Source: Bacteroidales bacterium
GTDB taxonomy: Bacteria > Bacteroidota > Bacteroidia > Bacteroidales > Paludibacteraceae
Direction: 5' to 3'
Assembly (NCBI GenBank): GCA_015061115.1
Contig: SUXE01000002.1
Coordinates: 102,692 to 166,691, forward strand
DNA length: 64,000 bases
The notes under the pieces were generated by a model. The model searched no databases, was not told the origin of the DNA, and saw nothing but the letters and a program-made list of their open reading frames with translations. How positions within the stretch are numbered: position 1 is the stretch's first letter; each line of letters starts with the position of its first letter. The position numbers and the translations under genes are program-made. This document shows, one piece after another, positions 18,371-27,274 of the stretch.

Positions 18371-19027
18371 TTATCTTATACTATTTGGCACGACTCTATT
18401 GCGATTTGGATTGAAGTAATCAACAAAATGATATCCATCGCGAATTTTATCTTGATAACCACAAGACGCAGCCCTACATGCATCCTTAAATCCTTTCAAT
18501 GTGTAATTCTGCGTCGCCAACGTTATAGTTCCATTATGATTGTTCTTATAAACAAATTGACATCTTCCTCCTTGAATTCCCGTATATCTAGTGGCATGAT
18601 GGTATCCTTTTTCTTTTTCGCCCCATAATGCAACACCTCCTGGCCTAATTTTGAAAAAAGCATATTCCGCATCGTTAACTTTAGTAAATTCATCCTCAAT
18701 AACAATGTTTGCTTCGTGACCATTTAATATTTCCATCTGTCCACCGAGAAGAGAAAGTCCAAAACAATTTGATCTAGCATCATCCGCAATAGAAGCGCCC
18801 TGCTCTACAGATCTAATTGGTGCCATTACTAAAAATTCACGACCAGAAATTCTACCTCCTTTACCATCACTCCTACTGTCCGTTCGTGCTATTCCGACTT
18901 GATACATGACGCCATTATAAGTACAAGTAGGAGGAAGATTCATATTTACACCATCATCATTAACATTTGAAATTCCAGTTCGATATGACGGTTTCATATC
19001 TGCAGAGATAGTCGGATCATTAGGAAG
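18371..19027 (-). CDS. Coreless toxin tip, possible Cys-peptidase-like
   Basis: A 218-aa open stretch begins directly at a spacer scrap with no Rhs core (PNDPTISADMKPSYRTG...). It contains NCFGLSLLGGQ and later GYHHATRYTG, a Cys then His order reminiscent of papain-fold or NlpC/P60-like peptidases, and ends NRNRVVPNSIR. There is no own start codon that looks natural: the ATG in the frame lies inside spacer sequence (CCCCCACC region). As it stands it cannot be displayed by the Rhs shell. The partner is probably 17266-18363. Enzyme class tentative. Confidence 0.5.
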   Translation of the reverse strand, partial: LPNDPTISADMKPSYRTGISNVNDDGVNMNLPPTCTYNGVMYQVGIARTDSRSDGKGGRISGREFLVMAPIRSVEQGASIADDARSNCFGLSLLGGQMEILNGHEANIVIEDEFTKVNDAEYAFFKIRPGGVALWGEKEKGYHHATRYTGIQGGRCQFVYKNNHNGTITLATQNYTLKGFKDACRAASCGYQDKIRDGYHFVDYFNPNRNRVVPNSIR

Positions 19028-19138
19028 TGGTGGGGGCAAGGGCGTTCCTCCCTTTGCAATTCCTCATCTCATGATTCCAACCTCTGTCTTATTCAGAATA
19101 TTTATAAAGATCGCTTTTTGATGACTACAAAGATAAGT
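19028..19138 (-). repeat. Cassette spacer fragment
   Basis: REP-like hairpin GGGCAAGGGCGTTCCTCCC (one base changed from the norm) plus an S2-type block with ATAAAGATCGCTTTT and a TATCTTTG box (19128-19135). Confidence 0.75.
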
Positions 19139-19142
19139 CACT

Positions 19143-19784
19143 TCACCATTCTTTTATTTTTGCAACTCTGCCTGAATATGATTCAAATGTTTTTCTAAAA
19201 TCAATGAAATTATATCTAATCATCAGTTTTTCAACATCATTTTTATCCTTAAAAAATGAATCGTCATAATAGAACTCGCTATCTTCCTTTAGTATATAGA
19301 CTAAAGTATTCAAAGGTGGTTTATTATCACAACACGAATTACAAGTCACAAAATCAGCCATTATTGGCGTTGCATATATACATATATTCTCTGTTTTTCC
19401 ATTAGCAAGTTTTACCTTCATATTCATTATTTTTCTTTTGTATTTTAGAATAACAGACAAAAATTCATTCTGTCTTTTCACATAGGACTCCATATACCCG
19501 CCCTCCCATGTGCGACCAGAATAAAAAATTTTATCGTTTGCACAAAATGAATATAAAATAGAATCTTCCATTGCTAAATATAATGGAGACATATAAACGA
19601 CTCTGTCACTTAAACTGTCAGAATCTATAATCCAATGATAATTCTTTATTCCACAATGTTTGTCTATATCAGAAGAAAATGTTATTACAACATATTTCCC
19701 TAATTTCGAAGATTCAGAAGATACTGAAATAAATAGCATACACAAAAAACAAAATAACAATAAAAGTCTTTTCATTTTAATCAT
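19143..19784 (-). CDS. Exported orphan immunity candidate
   Basis: A 213-aa protein with a signal peptide (MKRLLLLFCFLCMLFISVSS, preferred start at the Met at 19775). No domain is recognised; a CxxC pair (CNSCCD) lies near residue 150. Spacer fragments flank it on both sides and there is no toxin between, so it is an orphan. Immunity role inferred from location only. Confidence 0.55.
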   Translation of the reverse strand: MIKMKRLLLLFCFLCMLFISVSSESSKLGKYVVITFSSDIDKHCGIKNYHWIIDSDSLSDRVVYMSPLYLAMEDSILYSFCANDKIFYSGRTWEGGYMESYVKRQNEFLSVILKYKRKIMNMKVKLANGKTENICIYATPIMADFVTCNSCCDNKPPLNTLVYILKEDSEFYYDDSFFKDKNDVEKLMIRYNFIDFRKTFESYSGRVAKIKEW

Positions 19785-19819
19785 TTATATTTATCTAAAG
19801 CTTTTTCCAAAATATCATC

Positions 19820-19936
19820 ACTCGCCTTTCGACTTGGGGCAAGAGCGTTCCGCCCTTTGCAATTCCTCATATCATAATACCAACTTCTGTATTATTAATA
19901 GTCTTAAAAGACCGCTTTTGTTGTCTACAAAGATAT
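19820..19936 (-). repeat. Cassette spacer fragment
   Basis: Degenerate REP-like hairpin (CAAGAGCGTTCCGCCC) and S2-type remainder, with a TATCTTTG box at 19928-19935 upstream of the gene at 19143-19784. Confidence 0.7.
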
Positions 19937-19963
19937 ATGCCTTTTCATTCCATAGCCGATAAT

Positions 19964-20401
19964 TCATTCTAAATAATCACACAATAACGTAATGACTATG
20001 TGCTTTTTTGCATATTTCTCCGCCTTAGAACCTTTTTCTACAACCATTAGGACATCAAGAGGAATAAAATTGGTGCCAAGACAAGTTACAGAAGAAGGGA
20101 TCTCAATCGTTTTTAACGAAGTACAACCTTCAAACGCCCTATCCAAAATAGATATGCATCCATCAGGAATAACAATGTTTTCTATATTATGACATTTATA
20201 AAAGGATTGTATTCCTATACTTTTCAGAGAATTTGAGAAAACCACTGTTTTTATATCATTACGTTCCTGAAAAGCACAACTGGCTACTTCTTGTATACAT
20301 GATATATTTAGTGTTGAATCTATAACATTTTGGGAGTTGGCACTTATACCAACTCCACAAAATATTAACAAGAACAATATATTTTGAATTATTTCTTTCA
20401 T
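19964..20401 (-). CDS. Exported BspA-type leucine-rich-repeat protein, orphan immunity candidate
   Basis: A 145-aa protein with a signal peptide (NILFLLIFCGVGISANSQ) and about three LRR_5/BspA repeats: IQEVASCAFQERNDIKTVVF, LKSIGIQSFYKCHNIENIVI and ISILDRAFEGCTSLKTIEI, then the usual BspA capping SKAEKYAKKH. Such repeats normally sit in large surface proteins. A small exported version inside an immunity cluster suggests use as a toxin-binding immunity protein. LRR assignment is firm; role is inferred. Confidence 0.7.
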   Translation of the reverse strand: MKEIIQNILFLLIFCGVGISANSQNVIDSTLNISCIQEVASCAFQERNDIKTVVFSNSLKSIGIQSFYKCHNIENIVIPDGCISILDRAFEGCTSLKTIEIPSSVTCLGTNFIPLDVLMVVEKGSKAEKYAKKHIVITLLCDYLE

Positions 20402-20410
20402 TTTGTTTGC

Positions 20411-20450
20411 TCTTCTTCATTTTCTTTTCCGCCCATGCTTATGCACTCGC
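20411..20450 (-). repeat. Spacer scrap
   Basis: Residue of the spacer (TTTTCCGCCCATGCTTATGC and CACTCGC), overlapping the 3' end of the next immunity gene, whose last residues (HKHGRKRK) are spacer-encoded. Confidence 0.6.
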
Positions 20451-21028
20451 ATATATGGGTAACAACATTTTCCAACGACATAACCTATGGCTCTTTCTGA
20501 CGATGGTTTGAGTAATGGATATTTTTGATAATCAAAAGAGCATTCTCTACATCCTTCATACAAATCATATAGGCTGAATGATAACCATACGTCATCTATC
20601 ATAATATCAAGATCCATCTTTTTTAATTCTTTTTCTAATCTTATTTTTTTTGCATAATTGATAAATACATCTTTTTTGATATCCGTGCATAAACTCATTA
20701 TGTCATTCATCAAGAATCCTCTAATTCGATAAATCGTTTTTGCCGAATTTATAGCTATTATATAGTCTGATAATATACTATCAGATGTAGAAACTCGCAC
20801 ATAATAAAATTGAAAATGTCCACAAAAACTTTCATCGTATTTGCCTTCTTTATATGCATTCACATCTGATATAGAAATAATATTTACATCTTCTCTTTTA
20901 TAATTCTGACTCATTTCAAATTGTATGGTTTCCTTTACTTTCTCTGCACAATAATCCACATATCTTTGTCCAATAGTCTCCGTAAAGAAAAACAAAAACA
21001 TAAACAATAAATAAATATTTTTTTTCAT
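20417..21028 (-). CDS. Exported orphan immunity candidate (paralogue of 5584-6174)
   Basis: A 203-aa protein with a signal peptide (YLLFMFLFFFTETIGQ). It shares NSAKTIYRIRGF, NDIMSLCTDIK, ECSFDYQKYPLL and IGYVVGKC with the protein at 5584-6174, which ends CIFDNHKN. The last residues here (MRVHKHGRKRK) come from spacer sequence, so the native C-terminus was replaced. No toxin remnant is adjacent. Confidence 0.6.
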   Translation of the reverse strand: MKKNIYLLFMFLFFFTETIGQRYVDYCAEKVKETIQFEMSQNYKREDVNIISISDVNAYKEGKYDESFCGHFQFYYVRVSTSDSILSDYIIAINSAKTIYRIRGFLMNDIMSLCTDIKKDVFINYAKKIRLEKELKKMDLDIMIDDVWLSFSLYDLYEGCRECSFDYQKYPLLKPSSERAIGYVVGKCCYPYMRVHKHGRKRK

Positions 21029-21102
21029 GGTTGATTTGGATTATATGAATTACTAAGTTTTGATGTGATCCTTTGCAAAGTCGCATAACATATATATTCT
21101 AT

Positions 21103-21453
21103 TTACGGATACAAAGTCTTTAATTTTTGGTAGCTTAAAATACCTTTTACCCAAAGTGGCCAAAAGCCAAATCTGAATATCTGACTTTTCCGATTTGAAT
21201 TCGTCATAAATGTACATAAAGAATAAAAAGAAAGAGATGTTGTGCTATCATAACTATCATTTTGAATTTTCATAATAGAATCCTTAGAATTAACAAACAC
21301 ATCACAGATATAACTATAGATAACAGGAACAGAAATCTCTTGCTTTTTATTATAAATCTGGAATTTTTCTTTTTTCTTTTGCGATACGACAATTCCATTA
21401 TTGGAAGAATCAAATTTTGTCTCATAAATAGAATCCTTTTTTATATCAATCAC
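21103..21453 (-). pseudogene. 5'-truncated duplicate of the expressed tip's immunity gene
   Basis: The frame matches the C-terminal part of the immunity protein at 35276-35917: IDIKKDSIYETK, VVSQKKKEKFQIYN, VIYSYICDVFVNSKDSI, IFRFGFWP and QKLKTLYP are shared with few changes. The signal peptide and first ~95 residues are missing, and the 5' edge abuts a short non-spacer stretch. It shows that a relative of the currently expressed toxin-immunity pair once sat in the library. Confidence 0.75.
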
Positions 21454-21490
21454 ACTAACATGATATGAGGTGAGTTCAGCATAATCATGC

Positions 21491-21530
21491 AGCCCTTTGC
21501 AATTCCTCGTTTCCTGAACTCAGGCATCTG
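21491..21530 (-). repeat. Spacer scrap
   Basis: Only AGCCCTTTGCAATTCCTCG and the start of S2 (TTTCCTGAACTCAGGCATCT) remain, overlapping the 3' end of the next immunity frame. Confidence 0.6.
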
Positions 21531-22023
21531 GATTTTCATTTATAAACCAAATACTTCTCCTATCTCCACGAAAAACAACTTTAATATTATGTTTTCTTAG
21601 AATAGAAACGATTTCCTTGGTTTCATAAATATTTTTGCATTGAAAAAATAAATATTTGTTTTTTACAAACGCAAAAGGATAATGTCTTTTTACTTTTATA
21701 TAAAGATTTTCCGTAGTTTTACCACATTCACATACGACAAAATTCATGTCATTATATTTGTATCTATAATGTCTAAAAAAAGGACGAAGACAATAAAACA
21801 TGTCTATATGATCTTTTTCAAAACTTAAGTTTTTAACACAAAATAACAACATCAAATATAAGGAAACAATGCTCACAAAAAAAATTTTAGCAAATAGGAA
21901 ATATTCACCATCACATGCAGCCTTCTTATAAAAGAATATTGGGAAACCAAATGTTAATGCTATTGCATATAAAGTCATTTCATTGGAACATTTGAAACAT
22001 GTTTGATTTTTGTTATTCTCCAT
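21520..22023 (-). CDS. Membrane immunity candidate (paralogue of 27275-27778)
   Basis: A 167-aa protein from ATG 22023 (MENNKNQTCFKCS). It is strongly similar along its length to the protein at 27275-27778 (MDNNKKGISFRCS), including CLRPxxRHYRYKY, CECG, IKVKRHYPxAFVKNK and IKVVFRGDR. Two hydrophobic segments lie in the first 65 residues. An upstream TTG at 22029 is less likely. It follows a broken copy of the toxin that the paralogue follows. The final residues (ENPDA) run into a spacer scrap. Confidence 0.68.
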   Translation of the reverse strand: MENNKNQTCFKCSNEMTLYAIALTFGFPIFFYKKAACDGEYFLFAKIFFVSIVSLYLMLLFCVKNLSFEKDHIDMFYCLRPFFRHYRYKYNDMNFVVCECGKTTENLYIKVKRHYPFAFVKNKYLFFQCKNIYETKEIVSILRKHNIKVVFRGDRRSIWFINENPDA

Positions 22024-22025
22024 TG

Positions 22026-22371
22026 TCAAGGAATTAAAGAATTAATAATACTTGCTAAATCAACCACTAAGTCAAATACACCTACTGTTTTATCTACATC
22101 CATAGGCTGTTTCTGCTCCGATTTAGCGAGTTTATCTAAAGATCCTGCATTAGGATCTTTTTTCAAAATATTCTTGACATCAAAAATCGCACCAACAGCA
22201 CTAACAATAATTTTGGCACCTTTAATAAATTCTTTTCATGATTCTGATGAAGCTAAACTTGTTAACCAAGATTCACCATTCCGGTCTGTCGTCATATCAT
22301 CTCCTGAATTTACAAGTCCACAACCAATAGCCAAAAATTCATACCATGCCGTTGATTCAAATGCAGCAATA
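22026..22371 (-). pseudogene. Remnant of the hydrophobic (pore-former-like) tip family
   Basis: The minus strand reads IAAFESTAWYEFLAIGCGLVNSGDDM, then TDRNGES and an in-frame TGA, then KEFIKGAKIIVSAVGAIFDV and finally IINSLIP before TGA at 22026-22028. This matches the C-terminal half of the tip at 27781-29256 (GLGLVNSVDDMVTDRNGES, IINSLIQF). The 5' edge is spacer, without Rhs core. Confidence 0.68.
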
Positions 22372-22581
22372 ACTGGTTCGCCACTTTTATAGAGACGTTC
22401 CAGTAATGGATTCTAAAATCGGAACACTGTCAAAAGATCGCTTGTCGTATTTTTTGTATCGACGGTGTAAATTTAATGATTTTAAATAATTTACATCTCT
22501 TCAATTCTTTCTTTTCTCGCTCGCCTTTCGGCTCGCTCGAAGGGGATGGGGGCAAGGGCGTTCCGCCCTTTGCAATTCCTC
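22372..22581 (-). repeat. Cassette spacer (S1 without the CCCCCT hairpin)
   Basis: Starts at ACTGGTTCGCCACTTTTATA, joined directly to the toxin remnant, and ends with the REP-like hairpin. Confidence 0.8.
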
Positions 22582-22614
22582 AACTATCCAACAAATGAAT
22601 TGAAACTAAGAAAC

Positions 22615-23151
22615 TTAGTATATTTTCCGACATCCATGTTCTAGATACTCATACCAAAAAGTACACCTTTTCTTTCTTTTTTTTCGATTATACTTAGTTT
22701 TATAACACTCAGGAAATAGATCTTTTTTATAATCTAACCGAACTTCCGGGAACACCTGATAAAGAGTGTCTGTAAAACATAAAAGTCTACTTGAATCTTC
22801 AAAAGTTGTACCTTCTGTATAATTATCCAACCGATTATAAATCAAGGTGTCTTTTTTTAATATATATATCTTTCTGCAAGATGAATATTCAAAACAAATA
22901 TCTTTTCCAGATACCTCTTCTTTGGTTATAAATAATGTATCTTTTCTAAAATAGAAATTGCCAGTTTGTGGAGCAAATTGCTCTACTTTTTCTACACACC
23001 AACTATCTTCTGGATAAATACATATTGTTTTATTCAAAACATTAAAAAGTCGCTTGTCCGAATAAACAATTACTGACTCTAAATATTGTCCATACAAAAT
23101 TGAACTGTTTACAAGGACACTCAAACATAAGATAAATCTACTATTCTCCAT
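22615..23151 (-). CDS. Exported immunity candidate for the HELLH tip
   Basis: The likely start is ATG 23151 (MENSRFILCLSVLVNSSILYGQ, a signal peptide), overlapping the toxin stop by 11 nt. The frame is open further upstream. The product is about 178 aa with a basic C-terminus (KYNRKKRKKR). No domain is recognised. It is positioned as the immunity partner of the metallopeptidase tip. Confidence 0.62.
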   Translation of the reverse strand: MENSRFILCLSVLVNSSILYGQYLESVIVYSDKRLFNVLNKTICIYPEDSWCVEKVEQFAPQTGNFYFRKDTLFITKEEVSGKDICFEYSSCRKIYILKKDTLIYNRLDNYTEGTTFEDSSRLLCFTDTLYQVFPEVRLDYKKDLFPECYKTKYNRKKRKKRCTFWYEYLEHGCRKIY

Positions 23152-24550
23152 AAGCAACACCACGAACATAAGTAACACCATTAACTCTAAATGCAGCTTT
23201 ATTTTCTCTTGAAAGGTTCTTTAGATAAGTCGGATCAAGAGATTTCAAATCTTTATACGATCTACTATTCTCAGGAAGATTACTATATACCGATCGTACA
23301 TAAGGAACATGCGAACTAAATCCAGTACTTGCGCCAAGATGATCATTATCATTATATATATCAGAACCTCGCTCATATGCTTTTATTTCATCTTGTTGAT
23401 CATAAAAAGGATTTCCTTTTTCTCCTGTACTAAACTCACCTGTTTCAAATTGAAACGCATGTAATAACTCATGCGCTATTTTTTTCTTTTGTGCTATAGT
23501 AATATCAAACGTACCATCCTGAAAATTAAATCTTGCTCCACTTCTATATTCACCGAGTGGATTTCCCAAATTTCCTTCGAAAATTCTATATTGTTGATCT
23601 GAGTTTTCCAACACGTCAATCTCGTACAACACTTGATCATATAAATTTATTCTATCCTCCAACCTGTGGGCCTCTTTTTCCTGATGTCGAGTACGCTTTC
23701 CATTTTGGACTCTTTCCTGGATTTTGTGCTGTACTTTTTCTAATGCACTCTGAGCACTTTTCTTTAATTCTTTTACATCAGTTTTATAATCATCAACTAA
23801 ATTCTGACCTTCTGTAATTTCCCTTCCATCCGGATCCACCAACTTCACTGGATTTCCAGCACAATAATTGTACGGACTCATTCCAGCATACTTCTCCCAC
23901 ATAGGATCCACACTCAACCACATTGCTCCCGTAGGATCCAAGTATCTTGCACCATAGTAGTACAAACCAGTTTCATTGTCAAGTTCCTTGGCATTGAATA
24001 GGTAGTTCGTTGAGAATGAATTGTTTCTTTCTTCCACAAACACTTCGCCATATGGGATATACTCCACATGCTGGGCGATGTTGCCATCTGCATCGGTCAC
24101 GTAGGAAGTTGAGCCAAGATGGTCTGGATGATAGAAGAATACAAGATTCTCTGGTTCTTCTGAGTCCATAGTGGAATCTTTCTCCACTTTCTCCTTTTCT
24201 GGAGCAGAGTATGTGAAGCCAAGTTCCTTGTATCTCGCTCCAATATTATCCTTCTGGAAATCAGAAATCTTCTTGCCTCCTGCCTGCTCCACTCTTCTTG
24301 GATCAGCTCCAAAACCATCTTCATTACCTAATTTAGAAGCTATTCTTTGCGAAGCTGCGTAAATGTGCTTTGTATAGGCACCTCCATTCGACACTACGAA
24401 ATATGGACTGACGTATGCAGTAAACTTAGTCACTGCATCGTTTCCGCCAACCTTCTTTCCATTGACATGAACCATTTCTGTCTCGCTTGTCAACTTCACT
24501 GTTCTTTCGCCAGCTGCATCATAGAAGTAGCATGACACGCTTCCGTTGTT
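23141..24550 (-). CDS. Silent Rhs tip: HELLH metallopeptidase toxin
   Basis: A long-core cassette: Rhs homology begins at NNGSVSCYFYDAAGERTV (about 24550) and includes DGFGADPRRVE, HPDHLGSTSYVTD and LDNETGLYYYGARYLDPTG. After DPDG (about 23825) comes a helical, Lys/Glu-rich segment and then AHELLHAFQFETGEF (HELLH at 23459-23473) followed by DQQDEIKAYERGSDIY. HExxH plus a downstream ExxA is the zincin/gluzincin layout. The tip ends with YVRGVAYGE. No own start; the frame runs upstream through spacer to 24757. Confidence 0.78.
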   Translation of the reverse strand, partial: NNGSVSCYFYDAAGERTVKLTSETEMVHVNGKKVGGNDAVTKFTAYVSPYFVVSNGGAYTKHIYAASQRIASKLGNEDGFGADPRRVEQAGGKKISDFQKDNIGARYKELGFTYSAPEKEKVEKDSTMDSEEPENLVFFYHPDHLGSTSYVTDADGNIAQHVEYIPYGEVFVEERNNSFSTNYLFNAKELDNETGLYYYGARYLDPTGAMWLSVDPMWEKYAGMSPYNYCAGNPVKLVDPDGREITEGQNLVDDYKTDVKELKKSAQSALEKVQHKIQERVQNGKRTRHQEKEAHRLEDRINLYDQVLYEIDVLENSDQQYRIFEGNLGNPLGEYRSGARFNFQDGTFDITIAQKKKIAHELLHAFQFETGEFSTGEKGNPFYDQQDEIKAYERGSDIYNDNDHLGASTGFSSHVPYVRSVYSNLPENSRSYKDLKSLDPTYLKNLSRENKAAFRVNGVTYVRGVAYGE

Positions 24551-24860
24551 GATATGATGACGAATCCGCTCGTGCTTACGCACTCGCGGAAGTGGGTGGG
24601 ACAAGGGCGTTCCGCCCTTTGGAATCCTCGTATTTTGAAACAATCCATCTGTCATGCTATAATCTTGACATCTGCAAAGAGAATTATTTTCCAGTTTGGT
24701 ATTGCCATTTTTCCCAAGGGTCGTAGACCCTTTATCTCCGACGATAGCCGATTCCATAATGGTTGAGGTCGAAGACCTAAATCATTATGGTGTCGGTTTA
24801 TTCGATTTTGCGTCGGGAACATTGACTTTCTCGCTCGCCCTTGCGGGCTCGCTCGGAAAA
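24551..24860 (-). repeat. Cassette spacer with palindromic block
   Basis: This 350-nt gap between 24551 and 24902 holds no gene. From the core side it shows the GTGCTTACGCAC hairpin and REP-like hairpin (24566-24630), then a block with GGGTCGTAGACCC, a 33-nt imperfect palindrome (24756-24788) and a CGCCCTTGCGGGC hairpin (24836-24850). The same block recurs at 31630-31812. Confidence 0.82.
24756..24788. repeat. 33-nt imperfect palindrome (copy 1)
   Basis: ATAATGGTTGAGGTC, a GAA loop and GACCTAAATCATTAT form a stem of about 15 pairs with few mismatches. Nearby GGGTCGTAGACCC (about 24718-24730) forms another hairpin. Confidence 0.7.
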
Positions 24861-24902
24861 AGCGACTATTAATTCCAGCTACAAGATACAAACATATGTA
24901 TT

Positions 24903-25439
24903 TTATATCAAAAAGCCAGAAATTAGATTTTTATCAATAACAATCCATTTGTCACCCTCTTTCTTAAGAAAGAATTCATATTCATAACATCTTCCAATAA
25001 CATATACTTGTATCATGCAATAAGAAATTGAATCTGAGCATTGATATATATCGCGTATTTTTATAAGAATTATAGATTTTTTATCCAAATCATAATCATC
25101 GCACATTTCATTCCACTTTTTGGGTCTACTAGTTTTTCTATACTTTAACCTATATTTAGAATTTTGAACAGAGATAGTATCAATCTTATCGCAACCTAAT
25201 CTGTCTCTTATATATTCATTCTGTTTACTTAAATTTCCAAGAAAGCCACGATAATGAAATCTCACATAAGTAGGAGGAAACCACATATATATATTGCCAG
25301 TTATACTTGTAAAATCTGCAAATGTTTCATCCTTAAATAATTCTTGCTGAATGACAGGGATGATTGAATCATCTCTGCCATAGCTAGAAAAAATAATTAG
25401 ATTACATAAAATAAATGCCACTATTTTTTTTGACGCCAT
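24903..25439 (-). CDS. Exported immunity candidate for the HEYIH tip
   Basis: A 178-aa protein with a signal peptide (KKIVAFILCNLIIFSSYG). It overlaps the toxin end by 19 nt. No domain recognised. The C-terminal part, KEGDKWIVIDKNLISGF, resembles a cystatin/NTF2-like strand pair, which I regard as too weak for a call. Confidence 0.62.
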   Translation of the reverse strand: MASKKIVAFILCNLIIFSSYGRDDSIIPVIQQELFKDETFADFTSITGNIYMWFPPTYVRFHYRGFLGNLSKQNEYIRDRLGCDKIDTISVQNSKYRLKYRKTSRPKKWNEMCDDYDLDKKSIILIKIRDIYQCSDSISYCMIQVYVIGRCYEYEFFLKKEGDKWIVIDKNLISGFLI

Positions 25440-26820
25440 ACATTATTCAATTTATTGGTAACACTTTTTATTGTTTTTCCAATTTTACCGCCATTAAAAC
25501 CAGCACCGACATAATCAATAAAGTAACCACCTTTCTTAGTAAGTTTTTCTGTAACATTACAACCAAACCCATAAGTTGTGATATCGTTTCCTCTATGACC
25601 AGTCCTAGACATTCCATCTTTCTGTTTTCCCAAAGGTTGATCATTTCCATTCGAGTCTTGTTCCATCACTTTGGAACCACCTTTCATAGTCCATTGTCCT
25701 GTAATTTGACCATTCGTTCTTTCATCACCATTGTGTATATATTCATGAAGAAATTCCATCGCTGAAAGAAATAACGTCTCTTCATATTTGGTAACTATAG
25801 TGCCACCTCTATTTATTGTCTCATTAGAATTTACAGCGGCATATAGTTTCTTTACAATCTGAGAGTTTACCCATATACCATTTGCTGAACCTTCCGTTGC
25901 TCCATCACGAAATAATACAGTTGGACCTTGTCCTGGCTTCATATCATTTATTATTTGATCTCGTGAAAGTCCACAAATATCAGAAATAAGAGTTAAGAGT
26001 GTTTCGTCATATCCTTTACCATCTTCCGATTTTATTATGTTTTCAAAATTATTCACTAGATTTTTATATAAATCTATTTCTTCTGGAGTCAATGATAAAG
26101 AATGATCACAAATGTAAATTCCTTCACCATCTGTTTGTCCAACAGAAAAAGAACCATCAGGGTCAATATATACAATTGGATTTCCCATACAATAATTATA
26201 TGGAGACATACCCGCAAAATTCTCCCACATAGGATCCACACTCAACCACATTGCTCCTGTAGGATCCAGATATCTTGCTCCGTAGTAGTACAAGCCTGTT
26301 TCGTTGTCAAGTTCCTTGGCATTGAACAAGAAATTAGTAGAGAATTGGGAATTACGCTCCTCCACAAAGACCTCTCCGTATGGAATGTATTCCACATGCT
26401 GGGCAATGTTTCCATCGACATCAGTGACGTAAGATGTAGATCCAAGATGGTCTGGATGATAGAAGAAGATTAGCTTTTCTTCCTCCTCTGAATCCATTGT
26501 GGAATCTTTCTCCACTTTCTCCTTTTCTGGAGCGGAATATGTGAAGCCGAGTTCCTTGTATCTTGCTCCAATATTATCCTTCTGGGAATCAGAGATTTTC
26601 AATCCTCCTGCCTGCTCCACACGTCTTGGATCTGCTCCGAAGCCATCTTCATTGCCAAGCTTTGATGCGATTCTTTGGTTTGCCGCATAGATATGCTTTG
26701 TGTAAGCTCCACCATTCGACACCACGAAGTATGGGCTGACATAGGCTGTGAACTTGCAAATATTGGCGTTTCCACCGACTTTTTTGCCGTTCACATGCAC
26801 CATCCCATAGGAAGGATTTT
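25421..26820 (-). CDS. Silent Rhs tip: HEYIH metallopeptidase-like toxin
   Basis: A long-core cassette with a 5' internal deletion: the codons for SFLWD are joined out of frame to MVHVNGKKVGG, skipping about 110 nt present in the intact core. Beyond that, the core is open through DGFGADPRRVE, HPDHLGSTSYVTD, GARYLDPTG and DPDG (about 26160). The tip has MEFLHEYIHNGDERTNGQ (HEYIH at 25733-25747), a zinc peptidase-type helix, then a Gly-rich C-terminus with YFIDYVGAGFNGG. Zinc peptidase toxin by motif; the third ligand is not clear. Confidence 0.72.
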
Positions 26821-27268
26821 TCTCGCTCGCCTTGCGGGCTCGCTCGAAGGGGTGTGAGGGCAAGGGCGTTCCGCCCTTTGGAATTCCTCTTTTCCTGAAC
26901 TCAGCCATCTGGGATTACCAGAATTTATAAAGATCGATTTTCAAATCATCGATTTGATTTATACAAAGATAATTCTTTTTATGGAATCATCTTCATTTGT
27001 CATTTTCTTTTCCGCTCGCCCTTACGGGCTCGCGGAGCTGGTGGGGGCAAGGGCGTTCCGCCCTTTGCATTCCTCATTTCCATGAACTCAACTTCTGGTA
27101 TATAGTATTTATAAAGATCGCTTTTCAAATCATAGATTTGATGTTTGCAAAGATAATTATCTTTTGGAAATCATCTTCGCTATGCTTCATTTTCTTTTCC
27201 GCTCGTGCTTACGCACTCGCGGATGGGCAAGGGGCAAGGGCGTTCCGCCCTTTGCAATTCCTCGTTTC
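26821..27268 (-). repeat. Cassette spacer array (three hairpin units)
   Basis: The 454-nt gap holds no gene but three REP-like units, each with GGGCGTTCCGCCC, separated by S2 blocks with AAATCA...TGATTT inverted repeats and TATCTTTG boxes at 26964-26971 and 27148-27155. The hairpin variants CGCCTTGCGGGC, GCCCTTACGGGC and GTGCTTACGCAC occur in order. Confidence 0.85.
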
Positions 27269-27274
27269 CTGAAC

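Noticed and set aside
24903..25439. NTF2/cystatin-like fold for this immunity protein
   Set aside because: Only one short strand-like motif suggested it; too little for a domain call.
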